Below, one piece after another: positions 15,695-24,034 of a stretch of 42,332 nucleotides of DNA. The translations under genes were made by a program, and so were the position numbers. Source of the DNA: an uncultured Granulosicoccaceae bacterium (lineage in GTDB: Bacteria; Pseudomonadota; Gammaproteobacteria; Granulosicoccales; Granulosicoccaceae); NCBI GenBank assembly GCA_937922945.1, contig CAKZUP010000059.1, positions 1-42,332 on the forward strand, in the 5' to 3' direction. Numbering within the stretch: the stretch's first letter is position 1; the number at the start of each line of letters is the position of its first letter. The notes beneath the pieces were generated by a model, which was given only the letters and a program-made list of their open reading frames with translations, did no database searches and was not told where the DNA came from.

Positions 15695-16350
15695 CTTCGT
15701 GCTTCCGATTGCACGGACAGGAAACTGAGTTCCGGTGTTAATACTTTGATAAAGCCATGCATTAATTCTGCATCGATACTAAGACTATCTCCCTCTTTCA
15801 ATATGATTTCCTGTTTTCCATACAAATACAGCCCCTCACCTTCTAGAACATGGATAAACAAAACGCCGTGGCCGATGTAGCGCGGTGGTTCGCAGTCTTG
15901 AGATACGACGGTGACTTTATGCGCCTCAAAATTAAGATCACGACGACGGTGTGAGGCAAGATTAATGTAGTGGTGCTTGTGTTCTCCCATAAGACGAGTA
16001 GAGATCACTCCACCGCCTTTTGGGACATGTGTATAGTCGGTTCTTTCGCCTGCGACATCACGGAACAGACTAACCAATGGCACATCAAGCGCGTTGCTTA
16101 ACGATGTCATGGTTGATATGGATGGAGAAACCTGACCGCTTTCAATACGGCTGATCATTGCTGCGGAAACGCCAGAGCGCTCGGCCAGCTGCTTGGCAGA
16201 GAGTGAGCGTGTTTCACGCATGTCTCTCAGCGCTGAACCAATCGCACGATCGTTGTTGCTGGAGGCAGCTTTGTCGCTGGCTTTATCAAATTCGACTACG
16301 TCCACACTTAGTTTTCCTTTGTGGTTATAAGCGAGCTTCTTTATAACCAT
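15691..16350 (-). CDS. XRE-family regulator with C-terminal cupin
   Basis: A 219-residue regulator. The XRE helix-turn-helix spans about residues 37-92 (ALRDMRETRSLSAKQLAERSGVS), and a cupin sensor domain occupies about 140-215 (HVLEGEGLYLYGKQ, then GDSLSIDAELMHGF). In this group the cupin binds a small molecule and tunes repression or activation of adjacent catabolic or transport genes. It heads the unit with the AhpD-like and M29/NicX-like genes, overlapping the former by 4 bp. The first 35 residues do not belong to the HTH, so a downstream GTG start is possible. A perfect 8-bp-arm dyad overlaps the first codons and suggests autoregulation. Confidence 0.88.
   Translation of the reverse strand: MVIKKLAYNHKGKLSVDVVEFDKASDKAASSNNDRAIGSALRDMRETRSLSAKQLAERSGVSAAMISRIESGQVSPSISTMTSLSNALDVPLVSLFRDVAGERTDYTHVPKGGGVISTRLMGEHKHHYINLASHRRRDLNFEAHKVTVVSQDCEPPRYIGHGVLFIHVLEGEGLYLYGKQEIILKEGDSLSIDAELMHGFIKVLTPELSFLSVQSEARR
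16323..16348. promoter_or_regulatory. Perfect inverted repeat at the start of the XRE-cupin gene
   Basis: GGTTATAA at 16323-16330 and TTATAACC at 16341-16348 are exact inverse copies separated by 10 bases. The dyad begins directly at the ATG (16348-16350) of the regulator on the minus strand. It could be the regulator's own operator, or an RNA hairpin next to the start codon. If translation actually starts downstream, it would sit in the 5' leader or promoter. Confidence 0.65.
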
Positions 16351-16451
16351 TGTTCAAGTTATTTCGGGCCCGACTCTATTCGATCCTGGAATTTCACATC
16401 CGGACCATTATTTCCTGGCCGAATGTCAGGTGTGCTCAATAAGAGCCGTAT

Positions 16452-17420
16452 TTAAGTCGACTCCCTGGTTCTGTAGGAGAATGCTTTGGCAAAGCGCCAC
16501 TGCAGATAGTCGCCGCAGCTAATTGGATCTTCCGTGGCGGTTAGGCCGGGAATGTCGTTTGCATTTATCTGTGTGTCAGGATCCGGGTCGAAGGCCAACA
16601 CCAGCGATAAGCGTTCTTTGCCAGAGGTGTTAACGACTCTATGCGGTGTTGACTTATACTCACCACCGGTCCACCGGCTGAGTAAGTCACCTACATTCAC
16701 AACCAGTGTGCCGTCTATGGGGGGTGCATGAATCCATTGTCCATTCCTGTCTTCAACTTGAAGTCCGCCTGTATTGTCTTGGCATAAAACGGTGAGTACG
16801 CCAAAATCTGTATGTGGTGCCACACCGAATTGATCTTCACCCGAGCTCGCTGGCTGCGGCGGGTAGTAAACAAACGATGCCCGGCTCAATGGTTGTGAGC
16901 AGGTACGAAGAAAAAAGTCGGCAGGTAGTTGCAAGCCTCGAGCAAACCCGCGCATAAGTTGATAAGCAACTTCATGAGCGGCGGCAAAGTACGCCATGGC
17001 TGACTGTTCCATCAGCGGTACCGATGCTGGCCATTGGTTAGGACCACGCAGTGGGTGATCGTTTGCAACGTGGCCGGTTTCATCCTGGTGGCCCCAGATG
17101 AAGCTTTCTTTTAAATCGGCTTTGGCATCGTCTTTCATTTTCGCCGCACCCGACTTTAGCCAGCCGCGATGTTGTGGCGAGACTAGAACGTGGGCTTTTT
17201 CAGCATCGGTTAGCCGGAAGAAATCGAACGCGGCACGTCGCGCATCATCGATGACATTGCTGTCGATACCGTGCTCGCTTACATAGATAAAGCCAAGATT
17301 TTTGCTGGCAGTGTGCAGGGCTTGAGCCACTGCATCGGGGTTCTCACCAGTGCGCAGCGCAGTGAGATCGACTACTGGTATGGCGTCTCTGGTTAGTTCG
17401 TTGGCAGTCGCGTAGGCCAT
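16452..17420 (-). CDS. Isopenicillin N synthase-like 2-oxoglutarate/Fe(II) oxygenase
   Basis: A 322-residue non-haem iron oxygenase. The DIOX_N part covers about 14-115 (IPVVDLTAL; GFIYVSEHGI), and the catalytic jelly roll carries the iron ligands His203 and Asp205 (APHTDFG) and His260 (STPHRVVN). Arg270 and Ser272 (ERLSLVL) form the RXS motif that holds 2-oxoglutarate. All required residues are present, so it should be active, hydroxylating or desaturating an unknown small molecule. It follows the MATE exporter gene by 84 bp on the same strand, so the two may be cotranscribed; the XRE-cupin gene lies about 100 bp further on. Confidence 0.88.
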   Translation of the reverse strand: MAYATANELTRDAIPVVDLTALRTGENPDAVAQALHTASKNLGFIYVSEHGIDSNVIDDARRAAFDFFRLTDAEKAHVLVSPQHRGWLKSGAAKMKDDAKADLKESFIWGHQDETGHVANDHPLRGPNQWPASVPLMEQSAMAYFAAAHEVAYQLMRGFARGLQLPADFFLRTCSQPLSRASFVYYPPQPASSGEDQFGVAPHTDFGVLTVLCQDNTGGLQVEDRNGQWIHAPPIDGTLVVNVGDLLSRWTGGEYKSTPHRVVNTSGKERLSLVLAFDPDPDTQINANDIPGLTATEDPISCGDYLQWRFAKAFSYRTREST

Positions 17421-17430
17421 GGGCAGTCAC

Positions 17431-17477
17431 TGATCATCATCAAATTGCATTTTAAGCACATAATTGACTGATGATCA
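17431..17477. repeat. Inverted repeat between MATE and oxygenase genes
   Basis: TGATCATCA at 17431-17439 and its exact inverse TGATGATCA at 17469-17477 are separated by 29 bases, just upstream of the oxygenase start (17420) on the minus strand. It could be a two-site operator for a promoter in this gap, or an intercistronic stem-loop. No T run follows, so it is not a classical terminator. Confidence 0.5.
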
Positions 17478-17504
17478 ATTAAATCGACTCGATAATCCAG
17501 GTCC

Positions 17505-18842
17505 TCAGTGGGCTGGCGAGGCTCTCAGGCGACCAAGTTGGCGCAGTGTGTACCAATGCGCAACAAATGCACTAACCACAACGACCGATATGATGGTGTA
17601 GAAGATCGACATCATGGGAAAATCGAAAAACACAATCAGAATGTAATTAATAGAAACCGGCAGAACCAACTGACGTGCAATACCCAGAAACATCGGGAAC
17701 ATCGGTTGTTTTATGGCTTGCAAGCTGGCCGTGCTCAGAAATAACACCACGTAGGCATAAAACGCAATAGCGTCCACGCGCAAGTAGGCTGCACCGGTGT
17801 TCCGGATGGATTCATCATTGGTGAAAAAATCCATCATCGCCGGAGACAGAAACAACATCACAGGAATCGATACTGCTGCCATCGCCAAGCCAATAGTGAG
17901 TCCTTTCTTATAGGATTCCAGGACACGCTCTGGTTGGTCTGCGCCAAAATTTTGCCCTGCTAACGCCATTACGGCTGTGTTTAACCCCAGAGCAGGAAGC
18001 AGGAGCACTTGTTCAAGCCGTAAACCAACAGCGTAACCGGCCACATGCTCGCTGCCGAAGCGACCCACCAGTGAAATAGTGATAAAGCCGCCAAGAATGA
18101 TTGTGAGCATATTAAAACTGGCGGGCAATACCTGACGAAGCAGTTCTACATAATGATTGATATCGAATTTAGGTATGCTCCAGCGCCCGAGCCGTTTGGA
18201 TAAAATCCAAAACAGATACCAAGACGATGCGCCCTTGATAATAACGGTGGCCAAAGCCAGACCGGTAACACCCAAGCCTAAGCCAAAAGTGAGTAGCGGG
18301 TTTAAAGCCAGATTCACAAAGAAACCCAGCGCCAGCACGTTGCGGTTGGATTTAGTATCACCAAATGCCATGAGCACGCCAGCGGCAGCAAACGACAAAA
18401 CGAACGTGAACGCGCCAAAGATCGTGATGCTCACGTATTCCATAGACAATGGTGCGATGTGCTCTTCCGCACCAAGAAAATACACCAGTGGTTCAGCGCA
18501 AATAATGCCCACCACAGTGACCACTGCGCTAAGTATTAATGAGAGGCCCAGTACTTGGTCAACGCGATTGGCAACACCGTCCAAGTTGCCTTTGCCAACC
18601 TCCGGCGCTATGACCGCAGATGCACCGGTTTGAATACCGATACCGATGGCAAGGATAAGGAAAAATACGCTGCCGGCAATCGATACACCGGCCAGAGCAT
18701 CATCAGAAATTTTTCCGGCAAACCAGAAGTCAGATAAATTGTAAAGCGTATTGAATATCATCCCCATGGAAGCTGGTATTGATAGACGAATCAAGTGGCT
18801 GGCAATGGAACCTTCAGTGAGGGATTGATCATTGGCGCTCAT
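17505..18842 (-). CDS. MATE-family efflux transporter
   Basis: A 445-residue inner-membrane protein with about 12 hydrophobic helices arranged as two homologous halves. It begins SIASHLIRLSIPASMG, typical of MATE exporters, and contains the family's GAGDT-like region as MAFGDTKSNRNV and the second-half counterpart ALGLNTAVMALAGQNFGA. MATE proteins expel cationic drugs or metabolites in exchange for Na+ or H+. The substrate is unknown. Its placement before the 2OG oxygenase suggests either export of a metabolite or self-protection; the NRPS operon is 6 kb away and on the other strand, so a link to it is only a possibility. The 294 bp upstream (18843-19136) holds the start region and no other gene. 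Confidence 0.92.
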   Translation of the reverse strand: MSANDQSLTEGSIASHLIRLSIPASMGMIFNTLYNLSDFWFAGKISDDALAGVSIAGSVFFLILAIGIGIQTGASAVIAPEVGKGNLDGVANRVDQVLGLSLILSAVVTVVGIICAEPLVYFLGAEEHIAPLSMEYVSITIFGAFTFVLSFAAAGVLMAFGDTKSNRNVLALGFFVNLALNPLLTFGLGLGVTGLALATVIIKGASSWYLFWILSKRLGRWSIPKFDINHYVELLRQVLPASFNMLTIILGGFITISLVGRFGSEHVAGYAVGLRLEQVLLLPALGLNTAVMALAGQNFGADQPERVLESYKKGLTIGLAMAAVSIPVMLFLSPAMMDFFTNDESIRNTGAAYLRVDAIAFYAYVVLFLSTASLQAIKQPMFPMFLGIARQLVLPVSINYILIVFFDFPMMSIFYTIISVVVVSAFVAHWYTLRQLGRLRASPAH

Positions 18843-19136
18843 GTGCAGGCTTCACTTTATGCATTCTGGTTGCATGGCTTTGGCGACGCCAAGGCGAAGG
18901 CAGCGATCTTAGCACTTTACGAGCACCGTTAAATTTTGCGTGAGCAGCCGCTGCGGTGTTCAGTCAAATCGCACGGCTTTTTGTGCGTGTTTACTACGTA
19001 TTTTGCCAAATATGCCGCTAATTTAGTCGACGGAGTCTCATAATTCTGCGCATCTGCCGCTAATCCCATCGAGCACAGCGACCTAAAACGGACGCTTGGT
19101 ATCTGGCTCATCTGGTTATTAATAGGAGCGTGGGTA

Positions 19137-20435
19137 GTGTCTTTAATTGGCGTTGCGAGAAGGCAGGCGAGTGGGCAGGAAAAATTGAGTGCTAATGTGT
19201 GTTGGCGTTCATTGGCGCTTATGCTTACAACGGTATTCGTTCTGGGCTGTGCCACCAAAGAACCGCCGCCCAAGTTGGGCGCTGCGATGCCAACGCAAGC
19301 CTGGTCTGTGACACGGACCGTTCACACAGATCATTCCATGATCACGCTATTAGATCCTTCAGATCTTATTCATCATCAAGCCGAACCTGCAAATTGGTTT
19401 CTGCATGACTTTGCGATAAAGGATGATTTGGCCACTGGGCGTTTTTCAGCCGTTTTGACCGAGCGATCGGGCAACTTCAATGTCAGGGTCACGTTTGGTG
19501 AGCTAAGCCCTGCTGAACAGGCCGCGGCTGGCCCGGAAGCCAGAGTACGTTTGCGGGTTATCAACCACAGGTTGTTACTTAGTGGCGGGGACGCGTGGCC
19601 GTCAGAAGAGACAGACTACAGACGCTACGCGCATGATCAACGCTGGATAAGCATACCAAACGGAGACTATGGCGTAATCATTACTGCGTTAAAACCGGGA
19701 GCTACACCAAGCGATTATGTTTTTCAGCTCATTCGGGTGAATAGCATGGTGAACGTGAAATACGCTCCGGGTGTGCCTCAACTTATTTATGGTGAGAAAG
19801 CGTCTGTTGTTGGCGTGAACGCCAGCGGGTTTCACTTTAATGAGCAATGTTTAGATGTGCCCGGCAAGGCAACATGGGTGCCTTTATCAAGTCGTACTAT
19901 GCCAATTCCCGGGTTTAAGCAGCCTGTTGTATTGCCGGCAGCTGTGCATTCGTTTGGCTTATCCGAGCAGCAAGCAGGCAACAACGCAACACTTTCTATG
20001 GTGTTATCCCGAAACCCGGAAGTGGGTGCCTACGGTTTCTTTTTAAAGCCCCGCACATGGAATTCGAAGCAGATGACATCTGGTGGCGATGCGCAGGTAA
20101 ACACATTGATACGTTGTGCTGTTCAAGTGACAAATGTTGTCGCAACACCCACTGATTTCTCACTGCAGATAAAAGCCATTCCGACTGCTTCAGATCGATT
20201 ATCCGTCCAGCAGAAAAAGCAGGTAATCGATGGGTTTAACGAGTGGTTGAGAAACACGAACGATAAAGCCTGGCGATTTAAATCTGCCAAAGTACAGCGT
20301 AGCACCAGTGATGCTGCGATGATTCTGGGCATGGTTCAGTATCTGCAACTGAGCTCGAAAGAAACGGAGAAACTACTTCCGATGAGCAATGCGTTGCGAG
20401 CAGACTATCTGCTGGAGCGGTTCGGAAAGCTCTAG
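19137..20435 (+). CDS. Putative lipoprotein of unknown function
   Basis: A 432-residue protein starting at GTG, with AGGAG at 19124-19128 eight bases upstream, which settles the start. The N-terminus is basic and then hydrophobic, and the lipobox VLGC places the lipidated cysteine near residue 38. The mature part is soluble and rich in beta structure, with no family recognised. The sequence after the cysteine is short and charged (ATKEPPPK), so sorting to the outer membrane is plausible. It is a single-gene unit between the MATE gene and the LysR regulator of the nitrate locus. Confidence 0.7.
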   Translation: MSLIGVARRQASGQEKLSANVCWRSLALMLTTVFVLGCATKEPPPKLGAAMPTQAWSVTRTVHTDHSMITLLDPSDLIHHQAEPANWFLHDFAIKDDLATGRFSAVLTERSGNFNVRVTFGELSPAEQAAAGPEARVRLRVINHRLLLSGGDAWPSEETDYRRYAHDQRWISIPNGDYGVIITALKPGATPSDYVFQLIRVNSMVNVKYAPGVPQLIYGEKASVVGVNASGFHFNEQCLDVPGKATWVPLSSRTMPIPGFKQPVVLPAAVHSFGLSEQQAGNNATLSMVLSRNPEVGAYGFFLKPRTWNSKQMTSGGDAQVNTLIRCAVQVTNVVATPTDFSLQIKAIPTASDRLSVQQKKQVIDGFNEWLRNTNDKAWRFKSAKVQRSTSDAAMILGMVQYLQLSSKETEKLLPMSNALRADYLLERFGKL

Positions 20436-20475
20436 GCGTATTCAACAGGGCATAGCTTGAGTAGGCATAGCTCGA

Positions 20476-21372
20476 TTAGACGTAGACTTCCAGTGCCTCG
20501 GCAACTTGCTCCATAAAGCGTGCCGCAGCCACCGATAGGTTTCTACCCTTTTTATGCCCGAGAAAAAGACCGCCGATGGGGACGTCTTTTTCAGATATGG
20601 GGGTTTTCAATAATTCTTCTGAGTGTTTTGCCGTGATGCCAATGGGGATTTGAAATCCGATAGTGTCGTTATGGTCTAAACACTCTTTTAACAGCGCGTG
20701 GTTGTCAGACTCTACAACAATATTTAATTCACGCTGAAGTCGTACTGCAGCTGAGTTGAGTAAATGGCGAACTCCATTGTTATCTGTTTGCATCGCCAGT
20801 GGAAACTCAAGACACTCACGTAAACGTAACTCGCTGCACTCTCCTAGTGCATGATTTTTTTTATACACGGCATGAAGTTGTTGAGGTGCGTTCATTACAA
20901 TGTGAAAATCGTGTTCAATGATTGGCTCAAACACCAATGCGATATCTGCAGAGAAGTCGTTGAGTGAATTTTGATAGTTTCTTCGATCGCACACCCGCAC
21001 ATCAAATGTAACTCCTGGATGTACCGATCGATAATTTCTGATTAACGTTGGCAAGAAGCTCTCCAGCATAGCTTGCCCACACGCTATGGATAAATGTCCT
21101 CTGCGTTGACCGGCCAAATCTGCGATTTGTGATCGAACTCGCGCCAGTTCAGCTATCTGCTGACGTGCATGGTGTACAAAAAGCTCCCCGGCTATGCTTA
21201 ACCGAACCCCACCCGCATGTCTGTCGAATAGCGGCACGCCCAGCTCTTCTTCCAATCCCAGAATTCGTCGGTTTAACGCTGTGGAGGTGATGTTTAAATA
21301 GTCCGCCGCTTTTCTTATAGACCCGATACGGGCTATTACATCGATTTGATGTAACGCTTGTTGGTGACGAAT
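20476..21372 (-). CDS. LysR-family regulator of the nitrate locus, probable ATT start
   Basis: The helix-turn-helix is complete only if translation begins near 21372: the frame reads ALHQIDVIARIGSIRKAADY, then LNITSTALNRRILGLEEELG, before the TTG at 21255 that is the first conventional start codon. Between the in-frame TGA at 21406-21408 and that TTG there is no ATG, GTG or TTG. The ATT at 21370-21372 has AGAGGA seven bases upstream, a good ribosome site, and gives 298 residues, the normal LysR length. AUU starts are rare but known (infC, pcnB). A frameshift is the alternative: an ATG at 21409 lies in another frame. The C-terminal effector domain is intact. The gene is divergent from nrtA across a region with a T-N11-A dyad, so it is the likely regulator of the nitrate operon. 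Confidence 0.82.
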   Translation of the reverse strand: MRHQQALHQIDVIARIGSIRKAADYLNITSTALNRRILGLEEELGVPLFDRHAGGVRLSIAGELFVHHARQQIAELARVRSQIADLAGQRRGHLSIACGQAMLESFLPTLIRNYRSVHPGVTFDVRVCDRRNYQNSLNDFSADIALVFEPIIEHDFHIVMNAPQQLHAVYKKNHALGECSELRLRECLEFPLAMQTDNNGVRHLLNSAAVRLQRELNIVVESDNHALLKECLDHNDTIGFQIPIGITAKHSEELLKTPISEKDVPIGGLFLGHKKGRNLSVAAARFMEQVAEALEVYV

Positions 21373-21399
21373 TGTATTGTCCTCTTGTTCGAGTTTTGA

Positions 21400-21424
21400 T
21401 GCATTTCATGCAGCACCGCTGTGC
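21400..21424. promoter_or_regulatory. Dyads between the LysR gene and nrtA, probable operator
   Basis: TGCAT-TTC-ATGCA at 21400-21412 is a perfect dyad with T-N11-A spacing, the pattern bound by LysR-type regulators. A second dyad, GCAC-CGCT-GTGC, follows at 21413-21424. They lie 28 bp from the LysR start and about 77 bp before nrtA, where a site controlling both directions would be expected. No sigma-54 (-24/-12) promoter was recognised in the same gap. Confidence 0.6.
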
Positions 21425-21500
21425 GAAATAAGCAGAATGCAATTTGGTGCTCACTGTATATGCTCTTACACGTTCATTTCAACGACATTCAGGAATCAGT

Positions 21501-22886
21501 ATGTTTCGTTTTAACACCCAATTTTTAAGATTTAGACATGCGCTTAAAAAGTGCGCGATGTTGTTCGGTGCTTTATGGTTGTGCGTTAGTGGTCCAGCTT
21601 ATGCACAAACCGAGTTGCTTGATGTAGAAAAAGATGAGCTTAAGTTTGGTTTTATCAAACTGACCGACATGGCACCGTTAGCAATAGCGTATGAAAAAGG
21701 TTACTTCGAAGACGAAGGTTTGTACGTAACCCTCGAACCGCAAGCTAACTGGAAAGTATTGCTTGATGGTGTGATAACAGGTGAGCTTGATGGTGCCCAC
21801 ATGCTGGCAGGACAGCCATTGGCCGCAACCATAGGTTATGGAACCAAAGCGCATATCGTCACGCCATTCTCTATGGACCTGAATGGAAACGGCATCACCG
21901 TATCGAATGAAGTCTGGAAACAGATGAAAGAACATGTGCCTCACGATGATAATCAAAAGCCCATACATCCTATCAGCGCGAGTGCGTTGAAGCCCGTTGT
22001 TGAGGCTTATGCCGATGAAGGCAAGCCATTTAATATGGGTATGGTCTTTCCGGTATCCACACACAATTATGAATTAAGGTACTGGCTGGCAGCGGGTGGC
22101 ATTCACCCAGGCTTCTATTCTGCAAGCGATGTCTCTGGGCAGTTAGATGCCGATGTGTTGTTGTCTGTAACCCCTCCACCACAGATGCCCTCAACCATGG
22201 AAGCTGGAACCATTCTCGGTTATTGCGTGGGTGAACCATGGAACCAGCAAGCTGTAGTGAAAGGTATCGGTGTGCCAGTGATAACCGATTATCAAATATG
22301 GAAAAACAACCCTGAAAAGGTATTTGGTTTAACAAAAACGTTTGTCGATGAAAATCCAAATACGACTCTTGCGTTAACAAAGGCGTTGATAAGAGCGGCG
22401 AAATGGTTAGATGAGAACGATAACGCTAATCGCGAAGAAGCCGTAGAAATATTAGCGCGCTCTGAATACGTTGGTGCTGATGCGGAAGTTATTGGTGCAT
22501 CCATGACGGGCACCTTTGAATTTGAGCCAGGCGACAAACGCGACATACCTGATTTTAATGTGTTCTACCGATACTACGCGACCTATCCGTATTTTTCAGA
22601 TGCTGTCTGGTACTTAACGCAAATGCGACGTTGGGGGCAAATCGGCGAAGATAAAACTGACCAGTGGTATGACGAAACGGCGAAGTCGGTGTATTTGCCA
22701 GATGTGTATCTAGACGCTGCGCGACTACTGGTTGAAGAGGGCTATGTTAGTGAGAGTGATTTCCCATGGGACACCGATGGCTACCGCGAGCCTACCAATG
22801 AGTTTATCGACAACATTACCTACGACGGCACTAAGCCTAACGATTATTTGAAGTCTATGGCCATTGGTCTTAAGTCATCAAGCTAA
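21501..22886 (+). CDS. nrtA: Nitrate/nitrite ABC transporter, periplasmic binding protein
   Basis: The ATG at 21501 has AGGA six bases upstream and gives 461 residues; an upstream in-frame start would only add 19. The signal peptide is residues 1-36 ([15 protein letters not shown], cut before QTEL). The mature protein is of the NrtA/CmpA type: [21 protein letters not shown], then [10 protein letters not shown] and [11 protein letters not shown]. It captures nitrate/nitrite (CmpA relatives bind bicarbonate) and delivers it to NrtB. Given the nitrite and nitrate reductases downstream, nitrate is by far the likeliest ligand. First gene of the operon. Confidence 0.9.
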   Translation: MFRFNTQFLRFRHALKKCAMLFGALWLCVSGPAYAQTELLDVEKDELKFGFIKLTDMAPLAIAYEKGYFEDEGLYVTLEPQANWKVLLDGVITGELDGAHMLAGQPLAATIGYGTKAHIVTPFSMDLNGNGITVSNEVWKQMKEHVPHDDNQKPIHPISASALKPVVEAYADEGKPFNMGMVFPVSTHNYELRYWLAAGGIHPGFYSASDVSGQLDADVLLSVTPPPQMPSTMEAGTILGYCVGEPWNQQAVVKGIGVPVITDYQIWKNNPEKVFGLTKTFVDENPNTTLALTKALIRAAKWLDENDNANREEAVEILARSEYVGADAEVIGASMTGTFEFEPGDKRDIPDFNVFYRYYATYPYFSDAVWYLTQMRRWGQIGEDKTDQWYDETAKSVYLPDVYLDAARLLVEEGYVSESDFPWDTDGYREPTNEFIDNITYDGTKPNDYLKSMAIGLKSSS

Positions 22887-22916
22887 CTATTAGTAATAGT
22901 GTTGGAGTCTGTGATT

Positions 22917-23996
22917 ATGTCAGCTACTGAAACCAGTACAACTGCAATAAAGATAAATCCATTTTCGAACCGGTTCAGAGCTGGGTTAAACAAGGTTGAT
23001 GGCGCAATTGACGCCATCGGCTTTGGGTGGTTATTGCCGCCTTTGCGAATGCTCAGTGGCGACAATGTTGCTGAGCAAATGGAAGAGGTCAAGCATAAGT
23101 TATTTATTCCTGCATTTGGATTGGCATTGTTTGTCACTCTATGGGCTGTGCTTGCACCCAAGGTAAATACATCGCTTGGGGCAATACCCGGGCCTGTTCA
23201 GGTATGGGAGCAGGTAGATGTGTTGTGGGAAGATCACAAACGCGAGCGTGATAAAGAGACCCAGTTTTATCAGCGTATGGAAGAGCGCAATGCCAAATTG
23301 GTTGCGGCCGGTAAAGCCGACAAAGTGAAGCAGCGAAGCTATACAGGTAAACCTACCTTTATTGATCAAATAAAAACGTCGCTTTACACGGTTATTCTCG
23401 GGTTTGTACTGGCTGTCATCATCGCTGTGCCACTGGGCGTTGCCTGTGGGCTCTCACGAACGATGAACGGAGCTGTTAATCCGCTTATTCAAATATTCAA
23501 GCCCGTGTCGCCGCTTGCATGGTTGCCTATAGTGACGATGGTGGTATCGGCGTTGTATGTCAATCCAAGTGAGCTGTTCCCCAAGGCGCTGGTTGTGTCG
23601 GCAATAACGGTAACTTTGTGTTCACTGTGGCCAACGCTTATCAACACCGCATTGGGTGTGGCATCAGTGGATAAAGACTTAATGAATGTGGGGCGTGTAT
23701 TGCAACTGCCTACACGCTCTACCATTTTCAAAATCGTACTGCCCTCGGCGCTGCCTTTGATATTTACTGGCTTGCGCCTCTCATTAGGCGTTGGTTGGAT
23801 GGTGCTGATAGCGGCGGAGATGCTTGCGCAAAATCCCGGGCTTGGTAAGTTTGTCTGGGATGAATTCCAGAACGGCTCTTCGCATTCGCTCGCTCGCATA
23901 ATGCTTGCGGTACTTACTATCGGTTTTATCGGGTTCTTTCTTGATCGTGTGATGTACGCGCTACAACGTGCTTTTACTTTTACAACCAATCGATAA
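22917..23996 (+). CDS. nrtB: Nitrate/nitrite ABC transporter permease
   Basis: The ATG at 22917 has GGAG at 22904-22907 upstream, 30 bp after nrtA. The protein has about 359 residues, with an N-terminal cytoplasmic stretch, one early helix (LFVTLWAVL), a long charged loop rich in Lys/Glu (about 95-140), and then a core of five to six helices. The EAA-type loop reads EMLAQNPGLGKFVWDEFQNG and would contact the ATPase. It forms the inner-membrane channel for nitrate together with NrtA and the fused ATPase encoded next. Confidence 0.9.
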   Translation: MSATETSTTAIKINPFSNRFRAGLNKVDGAIDAIGFGWLLPPLRMLSGDNVAEQMEEVKHKLFIPAFGLALFVTLWAVLAPKVNTSLGAIPGPVQVWEQVDVLWEDHKRERDKETQFYQRMEERNAKLVAAGKADKVKQRSYTGKPTFIDQIKTSLYTVILGFVLAVIIAVPLGVACGLSRTMNGAVNPLIQIFKPVSPLAWLPIVTMVVSALYVNPSELFPKALVVSAITVTLCSLWPTLINTALGVASVDKDLMNVGRVLQLPTRSTIFKIVLPSALPLIFTGLRLSLGVGWMVLIAAEMLAQNPGLGKFVWDEFQNGSSHSLARIMLAVLTIGFIGFFLDRVMYALQRAFTFTTNR

Positions 23997-24034
23997 ACGC
24001 AGATTGCGTTGGTGACAAGGAACGGTAGAACGTT

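Noticed and set aside
18157..18633. 158-codon ORF antisense to the MATE gene
   Set aside because: Shadow of a real membrane protein gene; rich in Pro, Thr and Lys, as expected from reverse-reading hydrophobic codons.
18929..19273. 114-codon minus-strand ORF overlapping the start of the lipoprotein gene
   Set aside because: Its composition is not protein-like, it has no family or ribosome site, and it conflicts with the well-supported GTG start at 19137.
20476..21255. TTG at 21255 as the start of the LysR gene
   Set aside because: It would remove most of the helix-turn-helix, which is clearly encoded upstream in the same frame.
21373..21500. Sigma-54 promoter or NtrC sites before nrtA
   Set aside because: No GG-N10-GC element with the right flanks was found in the gap.
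23489..23989. 166-codon ORF antisense to nrtB
   Set aside because: It is the complement of a clear permease gene and reads as low-complexity Ser/Thr/Asn sequence without any motif.
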